NCBI GenBank assembly: GCA_932521035.1
Contig: OW051496.1
Coordinates: forward strand, 6,696,001-6,760,000
Direction: 5' to 3'
DNA from: Oscheius dolichura
Taxonomy: Eukaryota > Nematoda > Chromadorea > Rhabditida > Rhabditidae
DNA length: 64,000 nucleotides
A program made the translations under genes and the position numbers. Below the pieces are notes generated by a model. It was not told where the DNA came from and searched no databases. It was given only the letters and a program-made list of their open reading frames with translations. This document shows, piece after piece, positions 1 to 10,500 of this stretch; positions within the stretch are counted from its first letter, which is position 1; each line of letters starts with the position of its first letter.

Positions 1-13
1 GGAAATCGTTTAG

Positions 14-1433
14 AAGACGGATGTGAAGTGGTCGTCTCGCTGGGACTACATCCTGGACTCGATCCCCCACACGAACATCCAGTGGTTCTCCATCATGAAC
101 TCTCTCGTCATTGTCCTCTTCCTGTCGGGAATGGTCGGAATGATCCTGATGAGGACCCTCCACAGGGACATTGCCCGCTACAACCAGCTGGACAGCGAGG
201 AGGATGCCCAGGAGGAATTTGGATGGAAGCTCGTCCACGGAGACGCCTTCCGCAGCCCGCGCTACCCGATGCTCCTCTCCGTCTTCATCGGTGCCGGCTC
301 CCAGACCCTCTTCATGGTCAGCATCACTCTTGGTATGCTCTTCCATTTCCCTTTTCAAGTTCTCTTCCTTTCAGTGTTCGCCTGTCTCGGTTTCCTCTCC
401 CCAGCCAATCGCGGGTCTCTCATCACCTTTGCCCTCGTCTTCTACGTTTTCTTCGGAATTGTCGCCGGCTACGTGTCTGCTCGTCTGTACAAGAGTAGGC
501 CCTTTCCCTCCGACCATTCTATTTTCAATATTCTAGCCTTCCAAGGAGTCCACTGGAAGACGAACGTCGTCCTGACCAGCTTCCTCATCCCGGGCATCCT
601 CTTCGGAATCTTCTTCTTCACCAACACCCTCCTCTGGACCAAGGGCTCCTCGGCCGCCGTCCCTTTCGGCACCCTGCTTGCCCTTCTGGCTCTCTGGATG
701 TTTATCTCCGTGCCCATGACATTTATCGGAGCATTCTTTGGCTTCAAAAAGAAGGTCAGTCCTCTTCGCTTTGTTTTCCTAATAGACGCATTCTCCAGGC
801 CATCGAGGCTCCCGTCCGCACGAACCAGATTCCCCGGCAGGTGCCCGAGCAGACGCTCTACACCAAGCCCCTCCCCGGAATGCTCATGGGCGGCATCCTG
901 CCCTTTGGCTGTATCTTCATCCAGCTCTTCTTCATCCTCAACAGCATTTGGTAGGCACTCTTCCTCTTCTCTCATTTCCTCAATTACAGGGCCCATCAGA
1001 CGTATTACATGTTCGGTTTCTTGTTCTTGGTCTATCTAATTCTGATCATCACGTGCTCGGAGGCCACGATTCTCTTGGCCTATTTCCATCTCTGTGCCGA
1101 GGACTACCACTGGTGGTGGAGGTCGTTTATGACGAGTGGCTTCACGGCTGTCTATCTCTTTTTATACTGCGTCCACTTCTTTACCAGCAAGTTGACCATC
1201 ACAGGAACAGTGAGTCCTCTTCTCTTTCTCTCTTGACTCGCCCCCTTCTTTTCAGGTCTCCACCATTTTATACTTCTCCTACACGGCTATATTTGTCTTC
1301 ATGTTCTTCCTAATGACAGGTTTGTCTCTCTCCTTTGTCTTCTCTCAAATAATTCTAATCTATAGGTACCATTGGTTTCTTGGCGACGTACGCCTTCGTC
1401 TGGAAGATCTACAGCTCGATCAAGGTGGACTAG
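14..1433 (+). CDS. Transmembrane 9 superfamily protein (TM9SF2/4 type), C-terminal part
   Basis: Multi-pass membrane protein of the nonaspanin family, which acts in Golgi/endosome membranes in sorting of membrane proteins. The window begins in an intron ending at base 13. Coding exons are 14-332, 375-494, 537-754, 799-950, 990-1209, 1256-1319 and 1366-1433, giving 386 codons up to TAG. Visible family blocks are [59 protein letters not shown], the TKPLPG loop and [20 protein letters not shown]. It ends KIYSSIKVD, a TM9SF-type cytosolic tail whose lysines resemble the family's COPI-binding motif. All introns are short and GT-AG. The lumenal N-terminal domain lies upstream of the window. The family call is very secure. 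Which TM9SF paralogue it is (2 or 4) is less so. Confidence 0.95.
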
Positions 1434-2714
1434 GCCGTCCTCCTCCTCCTCCTCCTCCTCCTCCCGTATTGCAATAATAATATTGCTCTCCACCAAGTGT
1501 TTCTATCTCACATCGCTCCCTCTGGCTTTAGTGTAGTGACGGTTACTGGAACTAACAGTGTTTTCTCTCTATTTATGGGCCCCTATCTCGTGTTTTTATT
1601 CCTTTTCTGACCAACTTGCCAGGCGGCTCTGGCCGGTCTAACACCTACACACACCTTGATTTATCTCCTTTCTGATCCCCCTTCTAGCTGTGTGGTTGAC
1701 TATTTTTCTTTGTTTTCTGTGATAAATAATAAACGGTTTCACATTATGAATACCTTCTTCTTTTTGTGTTGCAATATGCGGGATTCGATCTCGTCCAGCC
1801 GAAAGCTCGGGGGGAGAAAACGGGATCACGAAATAGAATATGAAAGAGATGTGTTCGCTTTGATAGCAACGAGATTGATAACCCCGATGTTGTGTCCATT
1901 TTCAGGGGCAAAAAATGATCTTCTAACTGGAGTTAGAATGCCAGAAGGAATCTATACAAAGGTGACCTCAAGGAGATTAGGGAGGTCTCTCAAATAGCCG
2001 TATCCAATGGATCTCCCCAAAGGCTCCCGGTGGAAGTTTGGCACCCGGCAGCCTCCCGGGCGACACTATTCAAAACAACGGGAGACAATAAAACCCCGGG
2101 GAGATCAATTGGATTGTTGTCTGTGGTTACGGGTCTATCGATATCCCCGGTGATTGTGGGTTGTAAGCAGCTTGTTTGTTTTTTCTCCCCCGCCATAATT
2201 GGCATCCAGATACGGTCTTCCTTCCCTTTTCCTCTCCTTCTCCAGAGTGTCTCCTCCCCCGGCGGCGGCCATGCTTTGTTCCTCTCCCAGCCGCGAAGGC
2301 GTGTCCTTTAGCGGCTCTCCATCTCTTTCGAAGAAGCGTAAAATCACTGATATGCGAGGAGTGAAAGTGGTGCGCGGATTTCACCCCGCTTCACCCCTCA
2401 CCCCGCTTCGTCTGTCACTTTCACACACCGCTATCACAGTCTTCCTGTGACCCCTTTCCACAAAAATCGCAGCTTCTACATTTATCTCTAGGCGTTGAAA
2501 GAGCTGTTTTGCTGGCTCGAGCGGAACTAGTAGTTCCTCGAGTAGACGGGCCTCTTCTCCCGAGACGACGTGCTCATAGCCGCCGTTGGCTTACCCAGGC
2601 TACTTTTGGGTACTGTCCGGTTACTATAGTGTTCCTCGTGGTATACCAGGGGATCCTTGGGCGTGTGGCTAATCTTCTTCCCTTCCTGCTCTCCACTACT
2701 TTTCCTCTTTCAGG
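1434..2714. other. Intergenic stretch, no gene seen
   Basis: This holds the 3' UTR of the TM9SF gene and the upstream region of the next gene. AATAAA-like motifs occur near 1720-1735. Open frames here are short, lack splice support and match nothing recognised. A polypyrimidine tract ending in CAG lies immediately before the ATG at 2715 and may be a trans-splice acceptor. Confidence 0.5.
1437..1464. repeat. CCT trinucleotide microsatellite
   Basis: A run of TCC/CCT triplets lies just after the TM9SF stop codon, in its presumed 3' UTR. It is a simple tandem repeat with no coding reading on either strand that matches neighbouring proteins. Confidence 0.85.
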
Positions 2715-4563
2715 ATGAGGCTGGTCTTTGCCCTGCTACTCTCGGTCACGGCGACGGCGGCATCTCACTGCGGACAAGCTGCAATCCCTTTCACTTTCCA
2801 GGTCAGTTTGCCCTTTCGATAAGCAGCGACGATCAAACACAAAAGGCTAAAACGGGAAAGGATGGACTTCCTTCATTCGGGGGTGAGATTCGCTGTGGCA
2901 TTTTCCGGTCAGCTACTTGTCCTCTCTTCCGCTGATTGCATCTTCCCCCGATAAAAAGTTCAATCGGGGAAGATATCCGATCCTCAAATCGCGTGCCAAT
3001 TTCTGTTCCTTTGTCAATTGGCGGCCAAATCATTCCACCTCTAAAAAACGCAGCATCCCGTATTCCAGTTGTCTTCCAGAATAAAAAGTCTCAAATCGGT
3101 GTGACACCCAATCCAGGCGGGATCTTTTTCAGGCTCTGCGTTCTGGAAAGCCTGTCCTCGGCTGTGCCAGACCTCGGTGTTTCGGATGGAACAACAATGG
3201 AACGCGGGCCGTGGACACCGCCAGATTTTATAAGATCAATGGAAAGGAGGACGGGTCAGTCGACTCCCGGAGGGGGATTACAGATGTTCCGCCTGTTTCA
3301 GCTATCTCCGACGGTCGGATGTCACGCAACGTGCCCCGCTGCGACCCGGCCAGGGACCTCAGATAGCTGTAAGCCTTGGGAGAAACGAGAGACGGAGAGA
3401 CATTTCAGAAGTGTGAAGTGGGATACAGGACGAGGAGCTGCGGACTGGGAGAGTGGCTCGGGGGGATCTCTCCCTTCACCGACCCGTCCAGGCCCAATTT
3501 CCAGGTGATCTCCTCAAAGATAATAGAAATTGTCGTAGATCCAATGCTGTTCTTATGTTCTTCTGCAAGACACAGAAGATCGCGGTGTGGCTCCCATCAA
3601 GCCGGGACAGGTCTACATCGGGGGAGAGGTCGTCGAGGGGACGAAGCTGGTGGCCTTTGACTATATCTCGGACATCACGAAGCAGATACTCCCTGACAAG
3701 AGGTGTGTTGATTTGATAGGACAGACAGTCGTCTTCCAGTATCCTCTACGAGGTGTCCGTGAGACGGATGCCCTGCACGGACGAGATGGAAGAAGTCCCC
3801 GAAGAGGTCATCTCCAACAACGCCCTCATCCAGAATCTCGAAGGGGAGATCCGTGTCCGGCAGGACGCCATCAACCAGGTCATCCAGGTGCTTTGTTCTC
3901 CTATATCGGGATAACCTGGTTTCCAGCCTGTATCTGCTCCTGCCTCTCCTTACGGTCTCCAGGGACAGGCCCGAGCATTTGGGGTAGAGCAGACCCCGTT
4001 CCAGCAGCAGCCACTCCAGCCTCTCCCTCAGGTTGAAACACAGCCTGTGGCACAGGCCCCACAAGTTCAACAGCAGGCCATGCCACAGCCGACACAATTC
4101 CAACAGCAACTGGGACTTTTCGGGCAACAGATGCCTATGGGACTCAACGGAGCTATGACGGGCTTGACTGGCAAGCCTTTTTTCATATCTTTAATTGGGT
4201 TGTTCAGGTACCGGCCTCGGTCTTCCCCAGCAGCCGTATCAACCCTGGTTCCCCAATACCGTGCCTCAGGCTTCCCAAGCCGCCCCACCAGCTCAACCAC
4301 AAGTCCCACAAGTTGCTCAAGTTGCTCAAGTCCAGCAGCCACAGTCACCGGTCTCAGCACCCCGGCAGGTCCAACCACAACCCCCGGTCCAGCAGCAGCT
4401 TCCCTTCATGGGGCAGCCGGCTCTTCCCACGATGGCGCCCCTCCCCAGATTGGAAGACCTTCCCCAGCTACAAATACCCTCGGTGGAACAGGTGGAGGAG
4501 GTCATCCCTCCGATGCAGAAGGCCATCTTGACGAATATTGCCAAATTCTTCGGAGTGTTGTGA
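2715..4563 (+). CDS. Secreted protein with Cys-containing N-terminal domain and long Pro/Gln-rich tail
   Basis: Eight exons fit in frame: 2715-2801, 3133-3254, 3302-3368, 3409-3504, 3539-3702, 3740-3887, 3927-4170 and 4208-4563, about 427 residues. The protein starts with a signal peptide (MRLVFALLLSVTATAAS). A folded region of about 200 residues follows, with paired cysteines (CARPRCFGW, CEVGYRTRSC, QCCSY) and a short acidic helix-like stretch. The last 200 residues are dominated by Gln, Pro, Val and Ala with repeated PQV/AQV units. The intron at 4171-4207 begins GC rather than GT, and only this joining keeps the frame. I do not recognise the family. The composition recalls nematode PQN/ABU-type extracellular proteins, but that is compositional resemblance only. 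It is the first of three tandem genes for secreted proteins. Confidence 0.75.
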
Positions 4564-4816
4564 TCGGTGTCCATTGTTCTCTATCTCAGAGGGACAGCTA
4601 ATAATGTACAGAATGAACTATTTCATTACGAGCCGGTGTAGTGTGTGCTGGTAAATACGGTAGCATAGTATTTCGCGTGGGATGATTAATGATTGAGCCT
4701 TTGTGCTCTTCCCATTGACTTCCTTGTCCCAGACATGATGTTTGAAAGTGTCCTGTGACCCATGTTCGGATGTTCTACGCCCCACACACTGTTTATACAG
4801 CCTGGCGGGACATGCA

Positions 4817-4823
4817 TATAAAA
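4817..4823 (+). promoter_or_regulatory. TATA box upstream of the Ser/Thr-rich secreted protein gene
   Basis: TATAAAA lies about 54 bases before the ATG at 4877. This suggests the middle gene of the tandem trio has its own promoter rather than depending only on polycistronic transcription. Confidence 0.5.
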
Positions 4824-4876
4824 GCTTCTGCACCAGGAGAGAGTTATTCCCTGCTCGCCTCGGCGACCATCCGAAG

Positions 4877-5361
4877 ATGCGACTGCTGCCAGTCCTTGTC
4901 CTCCTCTGCCTTGCCGTCGTTGGTATCTTTGGGTCCACAGATCTTGAAAAGCTAAATTTCCAGTAGAGTCCTACTTTCTTGACGACCTGTTCCATAGGAG
5001 GAACCATCTGACAACCACAACCGGACGACCAACCAAGAAACATGGACATGGTTCGTCCTCCTCCTCCGAGGAGAAAGGACAAGGCCACAAGAAAGGCCAC
5101 GGAAATGGCAAAGGAAAAAGAAAAGGGGACAGCTCTGACTCCACCGATTCCTCCGGCGACTCCTCTGAATCCCATGAAAAAAAGAGAAGCAGTCCCCGAT
5201 CGTCGCCCAGGACACCTACAGTAAGCTCACGGCAGCCTTCCTCTAGACGATTGACGTCGCCGACTCCTCCGACCCGTGAGACTCGTGCTACTAGGTTGAC
5301 TACTACAGCCGGGTCTATCACTACAGGGACGACCTCTTCCAGTGTTTCCAAGCGTGAGTAA
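4877..5361 (+). CDS. Small secreted Ser/Thr/Lys-rich low-complexity protein
   Basis: Two exons, 4877-4922 and 4964-5361, encode about 147 residues. A signal peptide (MRLLPVLVLLCLAVV) is followed by a His/Lys/Gly/Ser-rich segment (KKHGHGSSSSSEEKGQGHKK), an Asp/Ser run, then a Thr/Arg/Ser/Pro-rich tail (TPTPPTRETRATRLTTTAG) that looks suited to O-glycosylation. There are no cysteines after the signal peptide. The stop TAA at 5359 lies inside a strong donor (GTGAGTAAC at 5354), so an alternative form may splice to 5469 and stop at 5491. The gene ends only about 130 bp before the next ATG. I do not recognise the family. Mucin-like or cuticle-surface roles are guesses from composition. Confidence 0.65.
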
Positions 5362-5494
5362 CGAGGCACACCCTCACCCTCATGATTCTTGTTCCCCCGT
5401 GTTACCTTTTCTTTTTTCATCACCTGTCTCTTATCTTCTCCTAATCCCCCACGATAACGTTTCCACAGTTATGACTCTCCCCCATACTTGAAGT

Positions 5495-6046
5495 ATGGTC
5501 GCCATCACTTTCCCCTGTTTACTTGCTACAATTGCAGCTGCCTGTGCCCAGAGCATCTTCCCCATCACTCGTCCCCGTACGGAGACCAACTTCACCTACA
5601 ACCCGGACATCGTCTTCGAGGTCTTCCAAAATGAGACCGGCTGTGATTTTCTGAGAATTTCCTGTTCCGGCTATTCGTCGGCCTTCATCTCTGCCCAGTG
5701 GGGAAATGGAGGAGACGTTATCGTGAGTATCTTCTTCCCCTTTTGACATTGACATGGCTGACCGGTTCCAGTTCCCTGATCCTGTAACCAGCACCGACAG
5801 CACCACCCTGGTCACGGCCACCTATACCCTCCCCTGGGAGGAGTTCGGCTGGGGAGCCGACACCCCGGACAAGGTCATCCTCGACAACGCTTTCTACTGT
5901 TTTGGTAAGTTCCTCGAGAGCATATCCCTGTCTCTGTGTAGTGTGTACCTCTGTCCTTTTCAGTCGGAAGTATCACCCCCGATGTGTCTCGTCCCGTCAT
6001 CAGCTTCTCCAGTATTATGGCCAACCACAATCTGTACCATCACTGA
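5495..6046 (+). CDS. Short form of the same gene, ending in an alternative terminal exon
   Basis: The first two exons (5495-5722, 5772-5904) can instead join 5964-6046, giving 147 residues that contain only the signal peptide and N-terminal domain. Exon 2 ends in phase 1 (TTT G). Both possible next exons accept it and both continue Phe-Val-Gly-Ser before diverging (VGSITPD versus VGSLEPV). The short terminal exon has its own TGA at 6044 and a perfect AATAAA at 6069-6074, and the long-form exon begins at 6140. Use of the alternative exon is inferred from frame and signals, not observed as RNA. Confidence 0.65.
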
Positions 6047-7485
6047 ACTTGTCCAGCTTGTCCTTTTGAATAAAACGTACAAACCGCTGTCTGGTTGTCT
6101 GTGTCAACCCCCTTTCCTCCCCAACTTCCCGTATTTCAGTGGGCTCGCTTGAACCAGTCGAGCAGGCAGCCGACGGTCCCTCCTGTAAGTGTAAGTATGA
6201 CTCAGTCTGGGTCGATCTGATGATTATCCTCGACGCATCCGACTCTTCCGGAGACCAGGGACTGCAGCAGGTGGGACAATAGAAAGAGGGGGGAAAACGA
6301 CCTTTTTTAGATGTTCGGCTACGTTCAAACCTCTCTGAGCTGGTTCAACATCCAGAATACTTCCTACAGCGATCCAGTAGGCCATTCCTACATTTCTTAT
6401 TTCACAATTGCAGTACCACACCCGCGTGGGGATAATCACCTACGCGTCCAAGGCGACTCTCCTCGCGCCGCTTGGCTCCATCACCGGGGAATATCTTGAG
6501 AATATGGGAAGACTACCGTATTCCGACGAGGAATCCTCTAATATATCTGCGTAAGACATAGACAAGAAAAGATGTGTGACCAGGATTTAGAGCGTTGGAG
6601 CTGGCCGAGGCGCAGTTTGAAGGCCCCGCTCGAAGGAAGAATGTCAAGCAGGTCATCGCCCTCTTCGCTACAAGCTTCAAGTCAGTTATTTTTCCATTGA
6701 TCAACTCTTTCTAACCGCATTTTTCAGCTACCAATCGGACCCAGCACTAGACGTTTCGCGCTTCTTCAAGGAGGACGGCGGCACACTTTTTGTCTACGGT
6801 AATCCTCTCCCCCCGTGCCCCCGTCCAGCCTCCTTTCAGACTATATCGAATCCATGGGAATTCCCTCAAATGCCTTGTCGTGGCTGGCCACCCCTGGTTA
6901 TTTCTACACTGAATTGACGGACAACGGTGGGAAGGCCCTGATGAAATCCCTCTGCGACGTCAACTGCTACTGCCCCGACGACTGGGCATCGTTTAAAAAT
7001 AGCAACGATACCGGCATCCCTACAGCGGGTTGGCTGTTCCATTTCTGTTGAATTTCCTCCTTCCAGGCTGCTATTATCCGACGGTTGCCCAGGCCAATTT
7101 CCGTCTAGCCACCTCCAGGTGCACTCTGTTCAGGAATGGAAGCATTCTGGCTCTGGGAAAGACTGCCGAGAAGACCAAGTTCCTCTGGAGCTGTAAGTAC
7201 CCCTTCCCCTCACTTTTGAGTCCATGTTCAGTGGTGAACTTCTCGCCGCTCCAATTCTGGGCCGGGATAAAATGGACAGATCTGGAAGAGGCCTACTTCT
7301 GGCTGGATGGCACTCCCGTCGAAATGGATCTCTATCAACCGTGGGACGGTGGCCACCAGCAGGGGATGGACTGTGTCGCCGTGATCAACGAGAACTGGGT
7401 GCCTGTGGACTGCCGGCTCGGCTACTACTACGTCTGCGAGGCTGTTCCCTGCGACTCGGAGCACTACTGTCTGGACGAGGTCTAG
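5495..7485 (+). CDS. Secreted vWA plus C-type lectin protein, long form
   Basis: Ten exons (5495-5722, 5772-5904, 6140-6270, 6311-6376, 6414-6550, 6591-6680, 6728-6798, 6840-7028, 7067-7192, 7232-7485) give 474 residues in a continuous frame. A signal peptide (MVAITFPCLLATIAAACAQS) precedes an N-terminal domain of about 100 residues with spaced Cys. From about residue 140 there is a von Willebrand A domain, with the metal-site motif DASDS in DLMIILDASDSS and the core strands VGIITYAS and VKQVIALFAT. A C-type lectin domain follows from about residue 325 (CYCPDDW, FWAGIKW, WLDGTPVEM, GMDCVAVI, GYYYVCE). QPW stands where sugar-binding lectins carry EPN/QPD, so sugar binding is not assured. The vWA-CLEC layout is typical of nematode clec proteins linked to gut and immune responses. 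AATAAA lies at 7502-7507. Confidence 0.88.
6069..6074 (+). other. Poly(A) signal of the short lectin-gene form
   Basis: AATAAA lies 23 bases after the TGA of the short form and upstream of the first long-form-only exon. Confidence 0.6.
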
Positions 7486-7501
7486 AAGCGAGGATATACT
7501 T

Positions 7502-7507
7502 AATAAA
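7502..7507 (+). other. Poly(A) signal of the long lectin form
   Basis: AATAAA lies 17 bases after the TAG at 7483-7485. Confidence 0.65.
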
Positions 7508-10500
7508 GATCATAATTGGTGGAAGAGAGGCAACTCGGGCTGGCCGACCGGCTGGGGCCAATGCAGCGGTCAGCTCTGTCTCCTCCCTTGCCTGAGGCGC
7601 CTTCTCTCTCCCTCTCGGCTCTGTTTTAATAGTATTTGGCTAGCCTCCCGGAGGGACAGCCGCCCTGCCCTTCAATCGCTTATCAATTATTCATTAGCCA
7701 CACTCTTGGCCGTGCTTTGCATCTCCTTCTCCCTGAATCACCTTCCTTCCTGGGTCATTTACATATTTCTGTGATTTATCCGGGGGACAGCCAGCCAGTG
7801 GGCCAGACCTATTTATTGCCTACCAATCCAGGCAGGATGAAGAACAACTGACACCGGAGGCGAACATTGATTTTGAAAGGGACCTGGGAGAACAATAAAT
7901 CCCGTAATTTGGTACGGGAACTCTCGGGGTATTTGGACTCTACCGACGATCGGAGGACTACACCAAGAGTACATTTTATTTCTGTTCGTGGGAGGAGAAC
8001 TCCAGTTGGCCGTATTCTTTGGACGCGAAGACTCTTCCGCCGAAGCTTCTTCCTCCTTTCCCAATTACGAACCTCATCCTCTTTGTCTAGAGAAACTCAA
8101 AAAGGACAGTCTCCTTGCTGAATAACCCCAATCCAACTTCTCCCCCATATGCTCTTAGTTCCGCCTTCTGCCTTTTTCACTCCGTTTTCTTCTTCTTTCT
8201 CTCACCACCGGCCCAATAGACATCCCCTCCCGTTCCTCTAATAAAGGGCCTCCATGACCTGGCTGTCTCCCTTTCTCCTGTTGAATGATGGCCGTCCTCC
8301 TCTCATTTTCCCCATTTTCCAACCCACACTCTGACTTTATCCATTGTTTACCCGTTCTTTGCTCACAACAAGAGATTTTTCTTTTCTCGCCTCGTTTTAA
8401 CAATTGTCTCGACTATTATTCCATATCTCTTGAAGACTGCGCTCAGTCTGTCCATCTTTGTCCAAACCAGTTCGCCTCTCCTGATCAGTAGAATTAAGAA
8501 TCGGCTAGCGATTGTTTGGATGCTTCGCTCATGCCCGGACCGCTTTCCTGCTCTGCTGCTGTAAAATGTCGATCGCAACCTTCGTCGGGACATTTCTTTT
8601 TGTCGGTTCCGTTTATTAATTGACATTGTTCGTCATCTATCAGCACGTTTCCTCCAGTTCCTTGTGTTCCTGGATCTCCCCCTCTCGGGGTTTTCTCCTT
8701 TGGCCCTCCTTCGCCCTCTAAACACTTTCTTCCATGCGTTGCATACTTTTAACCTTTATTTTTAAATTTACCGGAGCAGTTCAGAAACCCTTCTTCTTTT
8801 TGTTTCTTTGAACCTCTGTTATTTTAAATATTGCGTTTCTTCTGTCATAAATTTGACGATTTGTTGAGCATCGCCTTCCCCTCATTGAACACCGAAGCAG
8901 TGAATCAAGGGGTTCCTTTTATTTATATCCTTTTCGCTACTATTTATGATTATTTCTTTTTGCCGTTTACTTTGTCTTCCTCTCGATCTACCTGTAATCT
9001 TCGAGTAGAGTAAAGTTGGCTGTCCCTCGAGCCATACCCGTCCTCCTCATATCGGCTACAGAAAATCGATGTATTGAAGGGAACGGCTCATTAGCAGCGG
9101 AATCCGCGAGCCAGTTGTAAACCGAATCAAAACAATTGCCCCCTTGTATTCTTACGTGTGACGTCACCAGCTGCCACCTCGGTGACGGGGCGCTGAGGTC
9201 ATATCCCGGCGCCTTTGGCCCTTACACACCTCATATTTTATACCCCTCAGAAGAGGCGGATGACGGGTAAATAAAGCGTATAATTTTAAATGTACGTGTG
9301 CTCATTAATCAGGGGCCCAGCGGTGGGCCGGGAGATGATGGGCCGGACCACGACACGTGTTGTTATCCGTTACACACGCCATTATTGCGCCATTTGCAGG
9401 CGGCGAGGAAGGGGAAGAAGGACGAGGATGCCCTGGCCTGTGGCTTTATGGTTGGCGGGAAGGGCAGGGATGAACTCAAGCCGAAAATAAGTCCGGCCCC
9501 GTCAAACATCATCCGGTGGGTGTCCTTTTCCCCTCGGCATCCTGTCCATGTTCCTCATCTGCCCTTAATTAGCAACGTTTCCCGCTTGACCACCCCTCCA
9601 TCCATCACCTAGCCATTCACCGCCCTCTCCCCTTCTGCTGGGCTGCTAGCAGTGAGAGAACTCACACCCCAGTTATTTCTGTCAGTTATACGTCAAGGAA
9701 ACTGACGCACCGATTGATCGAACAATTGCCTCCGAGCAGAGAGAGAGCGAGTTGCTCGGAAGACGGAAGCCTCTGGGTAGAAGTCGGCTGGAACAGAAAT
9801 CGCGGGGAGGAGCAGGACACACGGAGAGAGAAAGTACTCAAGATGTTCTTGGAGGGAGACGTTTCAAATTGTTGGGTTCGAGCGGAAGACACTTGTTGAT
9901 CGGCCCGCGATAAATGGGGACGCTGCCAGTCACTGACCAGCCAGTCAGCACCCAGACATCCTCCTCCTCGTTCTTCTTCGTGGTCCAGACCAAATCATCC
10001 CCTAGCTCAAGGAGTTTCCCCCACCGAATCAATGGGAAAGTGTCTTTTCCTCGACCACTTGATATAGAACGTCTCCTGGCCTTTTCCGACCATCCCGCGA
10101 GATTTCAAACCTCGTTATGAGATTCGTCAGCCACTTTTCACCATGTTCCATCGTCTTCTCCCGGGAGATTCCCTTCAAATCCTTCCTAATGGAGCCCTGT
10201 TCCTTTTTTCTGTGTGTTCATTAGCTGCTGTCCCCTCCAGTCAGTTTGTCTGCCATGTTTTGATATGCCCCCTCTCCCCTCGCTCGTCCTGTCCATCCCC
10301 ATGTCTGCTCCGTGTCCTCTTGACGAGCTTCTGATTCAATTTGTGGCATATTTACGTGGGTCCAGTCAGCCAAAACCGCCCCAGGGCTAATATATACGGG
10401 AGGAGAGAGGGAGAGTTTCACTACGGCCCCGAAGAGTCCAAAATGGGGATGCCATTCTCTGTCAAAAAGCCATCTCCCGATGCCATAAAAGTGAGAGACA

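Noticed and set aside
469-996. 175-codon minus frame across the TM9SF exons
   Set aside because: It is an antisense shadow of the TM9SF gene, crossing several of its introns.
3255-3362. Read-through of exon 2 of the Pro/Gln protein gene (no intron at 3255-3301)
   Set aside because: That frame hits TAG at once after a Cys-containing stretch. The spliced frame continues in phase through all later exons.
2715-7485. An operon of the three secreted-protein genes
   Set aside because: Spacing of 130-310 bp is compatible, but the middle gene has its own TATA box and no SL2-type evidence is readable from the sequence, so it is left unclaimed.
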